Made by a program: the position numbers and the translations under genes
Assembly: GCF_040958095.1 (NCBI RefSeq)
Contig: NC_091154.1
Coordinates: 46,670,232-46,734,231, forward strand
DNA length: 64,000 nucleotides
Reading direction: 5' to 3'
DNA from: Procambarus clarkii
Lineage: Eukaryota; Arthropoda; Malacostraca; Decapoda; Cambaridae
The notes under the pieces: generated by a model
The model's database searches: none
What the model saw: only the letters and a program-made list of their open reading frames with translations
What the model was told of the DNA's origin: nothing
Shown here: one piece after another, positions 54,838-64,000 of the stretch
Layout: every line of letters starts with the position of its first letter
How positions within the stretch are numbered: the first letter of the stretch is position 1

Positions 54838-55405
54838 AAAACCAGCGTTGAATGTAATGAAACGCCATTTTCTGGGTGAGTCCCGGAGGCTCCCCGGAGC
54901 TATCCCAGGCTGATATGCTAATGTCAGACTTTGGCATCAGTCATGTGTATGGAGTTCTTAGGCCTACCGGGGACCACGGCCAGAACCGGGCCCCCTCAGA
55001 GAGGCAAGGGGAGCAATGGCCTATAGAAGCCCCCGTGTATAGTTGGAAGCATTCTATGTCTGCCATCGACCGGAACAGGCACCCAGAAAGGTAAGCGCCT
55101 CAAAACAAACCCCTATTCTGGTTAAAATTGCTACCATAAACCGAACTAGTGGATAGAACTCCCCAACCGAAAACAAGCAAACTAGTGTGACGTCACACAC
55201 CGCCGCACCGCTGTCTGCGCAGCTCCCCCCTCCCTGGGAGGGGGAAGGGGGAGCCCCAGACCCCCCGCGCCGGCTACCCACACCTCAGTTCTTGAGGTTG
55301 GATGTCAAAAACACAAAAAACCGCCGACCGGAGGGAGGGAGGGATGCCGGGGAGCCTCCGGGACTCACCCAGAAAATGGCGTTTCATTACATTCAACGCT
55401 GGTTT
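54838..55405. repeat. DIRS right terminal repeat and internal complementary region
   Basis: AAAACCAGCGTTGAATGTAA at 54,838 and its inverse at 55,386-55,405 belong to a ~62-bp near-perfect inverted repeat separated by ~440 bp. In DIRS1 elements such a region pairs with the element ends to template circularisation; the position between recombinase and right end fits. Confidence 0.75.
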
Positions 55406-55495
55406 TCTGGGGGGAGCCCTGTCGGCTCCCCGGAGCTAACTACCCACAGACAGAAAAAAGAGGGACTTACCCGGGAGGCGGTCGTCGCTCACTCC

Positions 55496-56570
55496 TCAAC
55501 TCGAAGCCGAGACAACTGGCTGCAACCGCCGACCCAAAGCAACACAGGCCCGACGAGGCCCAGGGACATTCACAAGGTAACGAGCAGCCAGGACCCTGTT
55601 TGACCGCCAAAATCCCCGCGCCCGAATATCAGACCAAGACATATTCCCAAAGACGGCAGCAAGAGCCGCGAACTTACGAACATCATGGGCACGGGGATAG
55701 ACAGCAGGCTGGCTGGACTTAATAACCCTGCGGACAACCTGAGAGATCCGAACCCGCGAACAGGGAAGAAGGGAAACCGGATCAACCCACAGCGCGTCCC
55801 CAGACACAGAAGCTGTGGCGCGCAAATAACGGCGAAGCGCCGCAACCGGATACAAAACATGATGCACCCCCGGCCTGACCAACCAAGCATCAACCACCCA
55901 TGGACCCCTCCGGAATGCAGCAGTCTCATTCTTTGCCAGAAAAGAAGGAGACGGCTGCAAACGAACAAAACAATCACCACGACCAAAAGAGCAGAAACCC
56001 CTGCGCCGGAGGAGAGCATGAAGCTCCCCTACCCGACCCCCAGAGGCCAAAGCCAACAAGAAAAGTGCCTTGGAAAAACAATCCTGGACCGAAGGGGCCA
56101 CAACGAAACGAGGAGATGAAAGGAAAGCGAGCACTCTGTCCAAAGACCAGGACAGCTCAGGCGACGCATGAGCAGGCCGGAGGTGAAACAATGCACGAGA
56201 CAGCTTGCGAAACGGCGCAGACGTAACATCGATACCGAAAGCAAGCTGAAGCGGCTCCGCCAGCGCCGCACGATACGAAGCGACAGTGTTAGGCATAAGA
56301 TGACGGTCCTGAAACAACCACGAGAGGAAGGACAAGACCACCCGAACAGACAAGGAGCTAACACGATGAAGACGCAAAAAGAAACGGAAGGACCGCCAGG
56401 AAACTTCATACTGCCGCCGAGAAGAAGCCCTCAGGTGGGACACCAACAAGGAGGCCACCTGATCACCATAGAGATGATGATAGACTCGAGTCAAAAAAAC
56501 CATACACGAAGACTCGAGGAGAAGATCAAACCAGCCACGTGACGTACCGGCCCGATCTGCTGAAAGAGGC
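55496..56570 (-). CDS. DIRS tyrosine recombinase
   Basis: The frame is open from 57,151, but the first ~190 codons overlap the RT frame and look like shadow; I place the real start region near 56,570 (ESSCMVFLTRVYHHLYGD). Features: a core-binding-like part (SLLVSHLRASSRRQYEVSW), then the catalytic domain: SGGRVGELHAL (Arg), RAHDVRKFAA (His-x-x-Arg) and GFWRSNRVLAARYLVNV (nucleophile Tyr). It would integrate the circular cDNA by site-specific recombination without target duplication. No methyltransferase domain is seen. The frame is intact to the stop at 55,496. Confidence 0.85.
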
Positions 56571-58710
56571 GGAGCCGCGGGAAAACCCTCGGGTTCGGAC
56601 ACCGAGCAACCAGCGCCTGAAACCAAGGCTGGGCCGGCCACCAAGGGGCCAGAAGGACAACTCTCCCCTGGTAAGTCTCTAAGCGAGTCAGGACCTGGAG
56701 CAACAGCCGAACCGGGGGAAAGAGGTACAGGAACCCCCACCTCGACCAGTCTAGCCGAAAGGTATCGACCCCGACGGCCTCGCGATCGGGGAAGGGCAGC
56801 GCATAAACGGGAAGACGCCGCAACCACGCCGACGCGAAGAGGTCCACTTCGGGGCGCCCGAACGTCTGGCAAAGCCAACGGAAGGACTCGTCGTCGACCG
56901 TCCACACCGTGGAGAGGGGAACGAAGCGAGACAGGGCGTCGGCCAAGACGTTGGACACGCCCCGTACGTGAACCGCCAGGAGAGCCAAACCCCGAGAACT
57001 CAGCAGACGAGTCACCCGAAGCGACCAACCCCAAAGAGACAAGGACCGCATCGAACCCCCGCGGTTCAGGCAATGAACCACCGGAGAGCAGTCCGAATGG
57101 AGCCGAATCGTCGCTCCGCGGGCCACCCAAATCCTCCCCAGAGCAAACCACATCGCCGAGAACTCCCGCACCGTGCTGTTAGCTCGACGGAAGGACGGAT
57201 CCCAACGCCCCTGGCCAGCCTGGTGAGCACTGGTCACAAAACCCCAGCCGAGAGACGACGCATCCGTGTACACATCGAGCGAGGGCTCGGGTAGGCGCCA
57301 AGGCACTGAACCCCGAAAAACCCGAAGAGGAAGCCGGTGACGCAGCAACCGACGCAAGGCCCCCGGGGGTCGAACTCTGCAATCGCGAGAGAGGCGGAAG
57401 GGGGAACCCCGAAGGAACCAGAACAGCCGTCGAAGCCAAACCCGACCCGGCGGGTAGACCACCATTGCGAAGTTCAGGCTCCCGCACAGCCCCTCGAGCA
57501 ACCGCCGGGTGACCCGAGGGCCCTCCAGAAACAAACGAAGGCGGGACCGCAGCCGCAGGAGAGACTCCGGAGGGAGAGACAAGGAGGCGGTTCGAGAGTC
57601 CCAAACGAGACCCAGCCAAGTTCGAACCTGAGAGGGAACCAGATGGGACTTCCTCCAGTTCACCAAGAACCCGAACTCGGCGAGCCGGGAAAGAACCAAA
57701 TCCCTGGCTAGCAAGCAAGCTGACTGGCTGGGAGCCCAAACCAGCCAGTCGTCGAGGTAGGCCAACACCCGAACACCTAGGAGACGCAAACGAGCCACCA
57801 CAACCCGTGTAAGGCGCGTGAACACGCGAGGTGCCAGGTTCAACCCAAACAGGAGACAACGAAAACGGTAACTCAGACGCCCCACAACAAAACCGAGCCA
57901 GTCCCTGAACCGCGGATGAATCGGGACATGCCAATAAGCGTCCCGGAGGTCCAGGGACACCATCCAAGCTCCCGGCTCCAAGAGGAGCCGAACCTGAGAC
58001 AGCGTAGTCATCCGAAAGGAGGGGCAATGAACCCAGGGGTTCAGACGGGACAAGTCCAGAATGAACCGCAGGTCCGCACAGTCCCGTTTCGGAACCGGAA
58101 ACAGACGGGAAACCCATCTAAGGGACGACGTCGTTTCGACGACGCCCAAGCGTACCCACTCCAAGATGACTCGACAGAGCGCAGAGGAAGAAACCTGCCC
58201 TGCCAGCCCCGACCCCCCCAAAGGTGGAAGGGGCCACCCAACGCCACTGCAGGCCGCGAGACACGACCCGAAAGGCCCACGAATCGTGGGACCAGGCGCG
58301 GGCGAACAGCGCAAGCCGCCCCCCATCGCCCCGCCAAGGGGGCAAACCGCGAAAGGGCCGGCGACCCTTACGAGACCCAGAACCCCGCACAGCGCGAACA
58401 CCGCGCCGACCAGACGAGGGAGGGTCCGCAGGAGGAGCCAACCCCAAACCTGACACCAGAGGCCTACCACGACGAGAGGAATCCCGAGCCCTGGCACGAC
58501 CTTTCCGGGAAGACCCACCCCGGGACCCCCGGAAAACCAACAAGTCTGACATCGGACGACAAGCCGCCGACGCAGCCTGAATAAACTGCGCCATGGCCGA
58601 CTTCTCAAACAGGAGAGGACAAAAAGGTGAAGAACACCTAAGAGCCAGAGCCCAAGCAGATTCCACGGAGGAATCCAGCACCGCCTGCTGACACGCGAGA
58701 CGGGAAGCAT
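56491..58710 (-). CDS. DIRS reverse transcriptase / RNase H
   Basis: 739-codon open frame; the first ~190 codons overlap the Gag frame and may not be translated. RT motifs: RLFPVPKRD, LRFILDLSRLNPWVHCPSF, MVSLDLRDAYWHVPIHP, CLLFGLNLAPRVFTRL and LAYLDDWLVWA (catalytic YLDD). Then RNase H: LDVYTDASSLGWGF, STVREFSAMWFALG, IRLHSDCSPVVHCLNRGG and SNVLADALSRF. It ends with a segment overlapping the recombinase frame (LIFSSSLRVWFF). This is the DIRS order; frame overlap is common in the group. It would copy the element RNA into cDNA. Confidence 0.85.
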   Translation of the reverse strand: MLPVSRVSRRCWIPPWNLLGLWLLGVLHLFVLSCLRSRPWRSLFRLRRRLVVRCQTCWFSGGPGVGLPGKVVPGLGIPLVVVGLWCQVWGWLLLRTLPRLVGAVFALCGVLGLVRVAGPFAVCPLGGAMGGGLRCSPAPGPTIRGPFGSCLAACSGVGWPLPPLGGSGLAGQVSSSALCRVILEWVRLGVVETTSSLRWVSRLFPVPKRDCADLRFILDLSRLNPWVHCPSFRMTTLSQVRLLLEPGAWMVSLDLRDAYWHVPIHPRFRDWLGFVVGRLSYRFRCLLFGLNLAPRVFTRLTRVVVARLRLLGVRVLAYLDDWLVWAPSQSACLLARDLVLSRLAEFGFLVNWRKSHLVPSQVRTWLGLVWDSRTASLSLPPESLLRLRSRLRLFLEGPRVTRRLLEGLCGSLNFAMVVYPPGRVWLRRLFWFLRGSPFRLSRDCRVRPPGALRRLLRHRLPLRVFRGSVPWRLPEPSLDVYTDASSLGWGFVTSAHQAGQGRWDPSFRRANSTVREFSAMWFALGRIWVARGATIRLHSDCSPVVHCLNRGGSMRSLSLWGWSLRVTRLLSSRGLALLAVHVRGVSNVLADALSRFVPLSTVWTVDDESFRWLCQTFGRPEVDLFASAWLRRLPVYALPFPDREAVGVDTFRLDWSRWGFLYLFPPVRLLLQVLTRLETYQGRVVLLAPWWPAQPWFQALVARCPNPRVFPRLRLFQQIGPVRHVAGLIFSSSLRVWFF

Positions 58711-59380
58711 AAAACAGGGAAACCGTATCCCGCAAAATCGGCGTGAACAGCTTCAACAAGGCAGCCGACGAACACGCAGCCGAGGACAAGGTACCGGACC
58801 CCGGGACGGACCCAAGCGTCCCCACATCCTCCATGAGCCAATCCGAAGACAGCTCCAGGAGGGAAAAGAACCGCAAGGCCGAACTCAAAAGGCCCCGGGC
58901 GCGCAAGTCCTCCACAACGAGCACCGCCGAAAGGGAGGGAACCTGCACATGGAGCTGAATAACGCCCACATCGCGGGAAAGGGCAGGGGCAAACAAGCAC
59001 TCATTCAGGTACTCAAGTTCGCCCCCCAGGAAAACATGAAGCACCGTGGAAGCTTCCCGCCACTCCAGCGTGTGGGAACGACAGAAGGAATGCCAGGAAT
59101 CCAGACCAAACAAGGGGCAGTCTGCTAGCCAGGACGACTCCGGAGCCTCGTAACGGAGCCAGAAAGGGAACGAAGTCCCAAACCTGAACGTGGACGGATT
59201 CATTTCCGAGGCATAATCCGGGTCACGCAGGAGGTAAGCTGCAAAGGCCGCTCGCACCACACCAGGTTGGATGCGATAAGCCGAAAACCTCCGGAAGGAC
59301 ATAACCGACGTACCCGGGGAAACACGGAACCGAACCCGGGGAGGGGCCGACACCAAATCCAACTCGTACGCAGAGGGGGA
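58118..59380 (-). CDS. DIRS Gag-like protein, main frame
   Basis: Open for 414 codons from 59,362 (the listed first codon is TTG; no clear ATG start). Segments shared with the old copies: CRSHTLEWREASTVLHVFLG, VIQLHVQVPSLSAVLVVEDL, LKLFTPILRDTVSLFYASRL and ESAWALALRCSSPFC. The C-terminal third is Arg/Gly/Ser-rich (RGGSSRKGRARARDSSRRGR), suited to nucleic acid binding. It overlaps the RT frame by ~590 bp. Upstream Gag sequence continues in another frame to ~60,288. Confidence 0.7.
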   Translation of the reverse strand, partial: SPSAYELDLVSAPPRVRFRVSPGTSVMSFRRFSAYRIQPGVVRAAFAAYLLRDPDYASEMNPSTFRFGTSFPFWLRYEAPESSWLADCPLFGLDSWHSFCRSHTLEWREASTVLHVFLGGELEYLNECLFAPALSRDVGVIQLHVQVPSLSAVLVVEDLRARGLLSSALRFFSLLELSSDWLMEDVGTLGSVPGSGTLSSAACSSAALLKLFTPILRDTVSLFYASRLACQQAVLDSSVESAWALALRCSSPFCPLLFEKSAMAQFIQAASAACRPMSDLLVFRGSRGGSSRKGRARARDSSRRGRPLVSGLGLAPPADPPSSGRRGVRAVRGSGSRKGRRPFRGLPPWRGDGGRLALFARAWSHDSWAFRVVSRGLQWRWVAPSTFGGVGAGRAGFFLCALSSHLGVGTLGRRRNDVVP

Positions 59381-59454
59381 AAAGAAAACCCCACTCCTTG
59401 TAACAATAAGCCCCGCTCAGTGGGAAGAAAAACCCAGGCGGGGTCCAGCGGGGC

Positions 59455-60288
59455 CTAAGGCCCCCAAGTCAGCCCCTCCCCAGCCTCGAGGTCCTTCACC
59501 ACAGGACCCGAGGCCGAGTCCTCTCCCCAAGCCCCGACCCCACAAGACAAGGACGGAGCAGCCGGAAAAGCTGGAGAAAGGGGGGCCCACTGGTCAGACC
59601 CTGAAGCTTCGGCCGGGAGACAAGACTCGAATGCCAATGCCGCCCCACCGGAAGGGGCATCCCCCGAAGCTGCCCGAGTCTCGAAATCAAGTAACCCCTG
59701 CTCCAACCCCGAAACCCTCAGACGCTTCGGGGCCGGAAGCAGGGGCGGGGGACCAGAACAAACAGAAGGGGAAGGACGAGGAGGTGCGGACTGAACCAGG
59801 ATCGAAGCGACCCCCACCCCCTAGTCCGGGTCTCGAAAAGCAAATCGGGGCAGCCCCGGGGCATCCGGGGAAGCAACCAACCAAGCGCGTTGCAACAGAC
59901 GAAACCTAGACTGCAACGCACGCGCCGCCTGTACCCGAATCTATTCGGGTACATCAGAGGATTGGGTAAATTGAGTCACAAGCAAGCAGCAACACTCACA
60001 GGACTCAGGGTCGAAAGTATCACCGACCCAACAGGCAGCGTGGCAGAGGCAAAAACAATGAGGGTCACCCTGAGACAAGGGGACCGAGCAACCCTCAAAC
60101 TCGCACACAGAGAGTGGGGACTCCGGGGTCACATCCATCGGACCCACGCGCCCCCTAGGGGATTCCCAGGGTCCTGAGCGCTTACTTGAAGAGGACTCGC
60201 GCTCAGGTAGTCCCAGGCAGGGTGCTGCAAACCGGCGCCCAAAACTACCAAGCAAACTTCTAAAGCTGAACCCCAGGGACGTGTACAC
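59455..60288 (-). pseudogene. DIRS Gag N-terminal region with three in-frame TAG codons
   Basis: One frame of ~278 codons from 60,288 to 59,455 contains only TAG stops (59,941-59,943, 59,821-59,823, 59,455-59,457). It encodes a Cys-rich part (SVCEFEGCSVPLSQG ... HCFCLCHAACW ... DPESCECC) that could bind zinc, then a Pro/Ala-rich part. A frameshift separates it from the main Gag frame near 59,380. Confidence 0.5.
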
Positions 60289-60435
60289 TCACGGGGACCT
60301 AGCAGGGGGCGCCACCGAGGAGAACAGTGGAAGGGCAAAAACAAACTGAATAAAATGACAGAACCCCCCACCAGGCAAAAACAAAAAGAAAAACAAAACC
60401 CTGCAAGAGGACAGCAAACCCCAAGGAACAAGTCT

Positions 60436-60875
60436 TTTTTTTTCTTGTACACAATAAAAATGCATTATCATATTACATACTCTATCTATATATTACTTCT
60501 CTACTAAAAAATACTGTATTAGATAAATTTACCTTATTGTTGAAGTTATGTCCATCTTGCAGTTTCATGAAGTTGTGAATGCTCTACATTAAATACGTAC
60601 TGCAGTGCATTATGCCGTTAGCACTGTGTTGATTAAAAGTAGTTCTGCTGTATGTTGAGTACTACAATACAGTTTATGAAAACTATTGTACACTAAAATT
60701 ACTGCAACTTTAATTTTAACACTGTGTACACACTTAAATTTAACACTTGTTCTAACTGTTCACGCTGCACACGATGTTTTTAGATGTTTGCATCAGCTTT
60801 GCTGGTGCTCGCTGCTGCTGTGGGTTCAGCTGCTTCTGAGCTGGTGCTGGCTGCTGTTGTACCAGTGCTGGGTAC
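60436..60875. other. AT-rich spacer, no feature recognised
   Basis: No frame or repeat recognised; several TACTGTA-type words only. Confidence 0.4.
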
Positions 60876-61090
60876 AACTGTGCATGTGCTGGGTATGGCT
60901 GTTCTCGTGCTGGGTACGGCTGTTCTCGTGCTGGGTTCGGCTGTTCTCATGCTTGGTACGGCTGTTCTCTTGCTGGGTACGGCTGTTCTCGTGCTGGGTA
61001 CGGCTGTTCTCGTGCTGGGTACAGCTGTTCTCGTGCTGGGGGTACGGCTGTTCTCGTGTTGGGTACGGCTGTTCTCGTGCTGGTTGATTT
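60876..61090. repeat. 21-bp minisatellite, ~10 units
   Basis: GGCTGTTCTCGTGCTGGGTAC recurs about every 21 bp with few changes (a 22-bp unit near 61,040). Because 21 is a multiple of three, both strands show long repetitive frames (AVLVLGT, QHENSRT); I treat these as artefacts. Confidence 0.9.
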
Positions 61091-61347
61091 TCTGCTACTA
61101 GTTCTTGCAAAATATTGCTTCATTTTTGGCATTAATAAGGCACTATTAGTAAGCCCCTGAGACATTTTGTTTTATAACCAAAGAGCTGTAGTAAAAAAAT
61201 GGTCAATTCCACGATTATTCTTCCACCGGCTGATAAATACTGTACGTCAATCGCAGACAAAGCTAAGGGCACTGGGTGCATACTGTACGAACGCAGACTA
61301 AGTCTATACGTACACCCTTCAGTAGGCTGGTGTTTAAGCCTGATCCA

Positions 61348-62060
61348 GTAACATAAATTTCCCTTAACAATTCGATTTACATCAAATTATATATTTTTGG
61401 GTTATATATTTAGTTTAGCAACATTATTACGATAATAAGAGCTATAAAAAATACTTATTTTGGAACTGATTTATTAATTTTATTATTTCGAAGCCGTAGG
61501 TCACTGAACTGTGGCGACGAAATCGAACAAAACACTGCCTGGTGTTGTGTTCAATTTCCAGTAACATATATTTCTCTCAAATATTCAATTTACATCAAAT
61601 TATATATTTTTGGGTTACATATTTAGTTTAGCAACATTATTACGATAATAAGAGCTATAAAAAATACTTACTTTGGAACTGATTTATTAATTTTATTATT
61701 TCGAAGCCGTAGATCGCTGAACTGTGGCGACGAAATCGAACACAACAAGCATGGTGTTGTATGGACAGGGACTTGACCTGTCCACTTGTGCTGGAGTTGT
61801 GCTGCCAATAACGTGAATAATTTCTCAAATAGGAGATATCTATCTTATTACAGTATATTTTTGGTTTTATTTAGTTTAGTTTAATTAGGATAATAAAGAG
61901 TTATTAAAACACCAGTTTTAGAAATGATTTATTAATTTGAAACGTTCAAAGCCATGGGTCACTGAACTATGACAACACAGACGAAAGTGAGTGAAACCTC
62001 ACTGTAAAGTGAGATTTACTGTACAGTATTCCCTTATCTGTCCACCCTCACTCGTCTTGT
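61348..62060. repeat. 213-246 bp tandem repeat, three units
   Basis: Units at 61,348 and 61,561 are ~90% alike (CATCAAATTATATATTTTTG, GCAACATTATTACGATAATA, TCGAAGCCGTAG). The third from ~61,807 is diverged and longer. Confidence 0.9.
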
Positions 62061-62296
62061 TTCATCACAGAAAATGTATATAAGAAGATTTCAACATATT
62101 AGCTAGCTATTCACGCTTCAGCCTTTAAATTAATTTACAAAGATACGTGTGCCACAAATCGGTGAACGAAAATCATTGAAACTCAGTCGTTCACTTGTGT
62201 GGACGACTCTGGCTGGTGTTTGGTTAATATGCGTCACTTCTTGTGGACCATTCTGGCTGGTGTTTGGTTCATGATTCACTTGTTGTGTGGTCCACT

Positions 62297-62852
62297 TGTG
62301 TGATCCAACTTGTCTTATGAAGGAATTATTAATTGTAATCTGTGATAGAATGAAACAATTTTCCACCACTCTGTGAACTCTGTCCCAACATCGTAAGCTT
62401 GTGGACCACATGTGGTCCACTTGTGTGGTCCACTTGTGTGGTCCACTTGTGTGGTCCATTTGTGTGGTCCATTTGTGTGATCCAACTTGTCATATGAAGG
62501 AATTATTAATTGTAATCTGTGATGGTATGGTAAAGTTTTTCTACCACTGTGAACTCTGTCCCAACATCGTAAGCTTGTGGACCACTTGTGGACCACATGT
62601 GCGGTCCACTTGTGTGGTCCACTTGTGTGATCGAACTTGTCATATGAAGGAATTAATGATTGTAATCTGTGATAGAATGTGAAAGTTTTCCACCAGTCTG
62701 TGAACTCTGTCTCGATGTCGTAAGCAAATCCAAACATCCCCCGCTTCGGCGAACCATTGTTCGTCGAACCGGGTGAGTAAATCCGGCCTGAAAAGTGTGC
62801 GAACTAGCCGGAGATTCGTTGAATCGGGGTACGTTGAATCGAGGTTGTACTG
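62297..62852. mobile_element. Tigger-type terminus with nested tandem repeats
   Basis: The right terminus (inverted) reads CAGTACAACCTCGATTCAAC, ending at 62,852 and followed by TA. Inside, three 150-178 bp units (starts ~62,297, 62,473, 62,624) each contain AACTTGTC, GAAGGAATTA, TGTAATCTGTGAT and CTGTGAACTCTGTC. Between them is a 12-bp repeat GTGTGGTCCACT in up to five copies. Confidence 0.8.
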
Positions 62853-62854
62853 TA

Positions 62855-63040
62855 TTTTATCGTTAGCAGAGAAAAGGTGAGCTCAAAATATTTTGCCTTG
62901 GCTAGCTCTCAGTGACAAGGCTCGATCGCCATTGTTATTGCCTGGCCGCCACAGCCTGTGTCGTAACATTAAAAATACATTACTTGCACTGTTCAGGGTA
63001 AATCAAAACACATCTCTAAAATTTTATTGAGAAAATATTA
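62855..63040. other. Spacer, no feature recognised
   Basis: Unique-looking sequence between the Tigger-type end and the satellite. Confidence 0.4.
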
Positions 63041-64000
63041 ACACTTTCGCGCTCTCGGCGCTCAAAAAAAAACAATACCCCAGATGCTTTCGGCACTTCG
63101 CGCGCCTACGCGGTAAGACCGAAAAAGTGTACACTCTTTTGACTGTCCTGACAACAATTGAAGGCGCACGTATTTAAATTTGGTATCACTGTGTTCGCAA
63201 TGAAATTGTCTATAAGAGCATACCTATAAAATGCCGCCCAAGCATAAGGAGTATCAACACCAAATAAAAAATTATGCAGATCACTCGCCGAGAGCGCCAA
63301 ACAGCAACAAAATGTTTCCACTCTCTTAATGGTTGCGAAGCCTACAGTTGTCCTACATCGCTAATTTTGGTGTCATTGGAATCGCAATAAAATTCTCTAC
63401 ACGGACATATGCATATGAATGTTTAATATAGGTAATTGCCCACCCGCAAGAGTGTGTGAAGTGGAGAGTAGTTAGCCGCGAGAGCACTGGCGAAAACACA
63501 GGGGGGAAATCATGCTTGGAAAGTTTATACGTTTCCTGACCCTACTTTTCTATGTACGTATTTCTTTTTTATACCAATGTGTTCGCAATAAAATTTTCTA
63601 TAAGATGAACTGTATAACATTTGTACAAAGCATGTGTAAGAGAAGCACCAAATATAGAACCATGTCGCTCAGTATGCGTTCGCGGCAGAAACGAACGCAT
63701 TGTTTTCGTTCGTTTGATGTTTGTCATGTTTATACTTGTTGAAACATTTTATAATTTGTATGACAGTGATCGCAGTAAAATTCCCTACACAGACATATAC
63801 ATAACACATACAAATATTTCCCACGTGTTGGATATATCAACGGCTATAGGGAACCCACTGCCACACGCTCGCCACACCCCCAAACATACTTTGTGTATTT
63901 TTTTTTTTACTCATAGAAGTTTATGTGATATAATATTCATTCTGGTACCAAAAAATTCGCAAATAAATTCTCTACAAAACAAAAGTATCCCCATCCATTT
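63040..64000. repeat. Diverged ~190-bp satellite, five units, running off the window
   Basis: TTCGCAATAAAATTCTCTA and close variants occur at 63,193, 63,382, 63,582, 63,769 and 63,956, at spacings of 189, 200, 187 and 187 bp. Each is followed by a CATA-rich word and preceded by a T-rich word. The units between are diverged. Confidence 0.85.

Larger units (their letters stand above)
54838..60430 (-). mobile_element. DIRS1-like tyrosine-recombinase retrotransposon, young copy
   Basis: GC-rich element with Gag, RT/RNase H and recombinase frames on the minus strand. The right terminal repeat starts at 54,838 (the ORF of the fusion gene ends 22 bp away). An internal complementary region at 55,344-55,405 is the inverse of 54,838-54,900. 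The left terminal repeat is not found before 60,430, where a T-rich run begins, so the 5' end appears lost. Confidence 0.85.

Noticed and set aside
56571..57151. N-terminal extension of the recombinase frame
   Set aside because: It overlaps the RNase H-coding frame, which has real motifs there, and the extension resembles no recombinase part.
55900..59909. Plus-strand ORFs across the young DIRS element
   Set aside because: They are antisense to the RT, recombinase and Gag frames, which have recognisable motifs; GC-rich DNA opens antisense frames.
60686..61165. Hydrophobic AVLVLGT repeat protein or Gln/Glu-rich QHENSRT repeat protein
   Set aside because: Both strands give repeats because the minisatellite period is 21 bp; no start context, signal or flanking coding sequence supports a gene.

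Overview
The window is eukaryotic, most likely nuclear DNA of a decapod crustacean. The evidence is the mobile-element set: CR1/L2-group non-LTR retrotransposons, a DIRS1-like tyrosine-recombinase retrotransposon (a group reported as widespread in decapods), Penelope-like, BEL/Pao, pogo/Tigger/jerky and piggyBac sequences, several tRNA-derived SINEs, and very long simple repeats. I see no bacterial or organellar features and no CRISPR. Species cannot be named from this sequence. Family names rest on motif recognition by eye, without database searches.

Layout. 1-977 is an internally deleted Tigger element, followed by a diverged ~185-bp tandem repeat. 2.3-2.6 kb (minus strand) may hold a first coding exon of a host gene. 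2.8-20.9 kb is a nest of two related LINE families, called here LINE-A and LINE-B, together with two copies of a retrotransposon that encodes only a zinc-knuckle Gag (ORF1). One Gag-only copy has exact 10-bp target duplications and was later split by a SINE and by a 5-kb LINE-B block. 21.5-22.9 kb is a BEL/Pao gag-protease relic. 22.9-30 kb holds two minus-strand CR1 copies, one carrying a 2.85-kb LINE-B insertion with an unbroken ORF2 frame, plus CA repeats that are CR1 tails. 30.2-31.0 kb is a pyrimidine-only tract. 31-34.6 kb mixes a Penelope fragment, SINEs and AT microsatellites. 34.1-36.9 kb is an I-group LINE relic. 37.5-42.1 kb is an old DIRS copy. 42.2 kb has a hairpin-forming 68-bp array. 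44.9-46.0 kb is an intronless 11-finger C2H2 gene, the best host-gene candidate. 47-48.5 kb is a third DIRS relic. 49.0-51.9 kb holds pogo-type elements, one with a 391-bp near-perfect palindrome. 52.7-54.8 kb is a 691-codon single-exon ORF fusing a piggyBac N-terminal half to a jerky/Tigger C-terminal half. 54.8-60.4 kb is a young DIRS1-like element with Gag, RT/RNase H and recombinase frames. 60.9-64 kb is minisatellite, satellite-like repeats and a Tigger-type terminus.

The window records layered transposition. LINE-B insertions and the SINE both leave 4-bp target duplications, and the SINE shares its 3' end with LINE-A, so one LINE machinery probably mobilised both. The piggyBac/jerky fusion is the most unusual protein: each half lacks the first catalytic Asp of its own transposase, so it is probably not an active transposase, yet the frame is open throughout.
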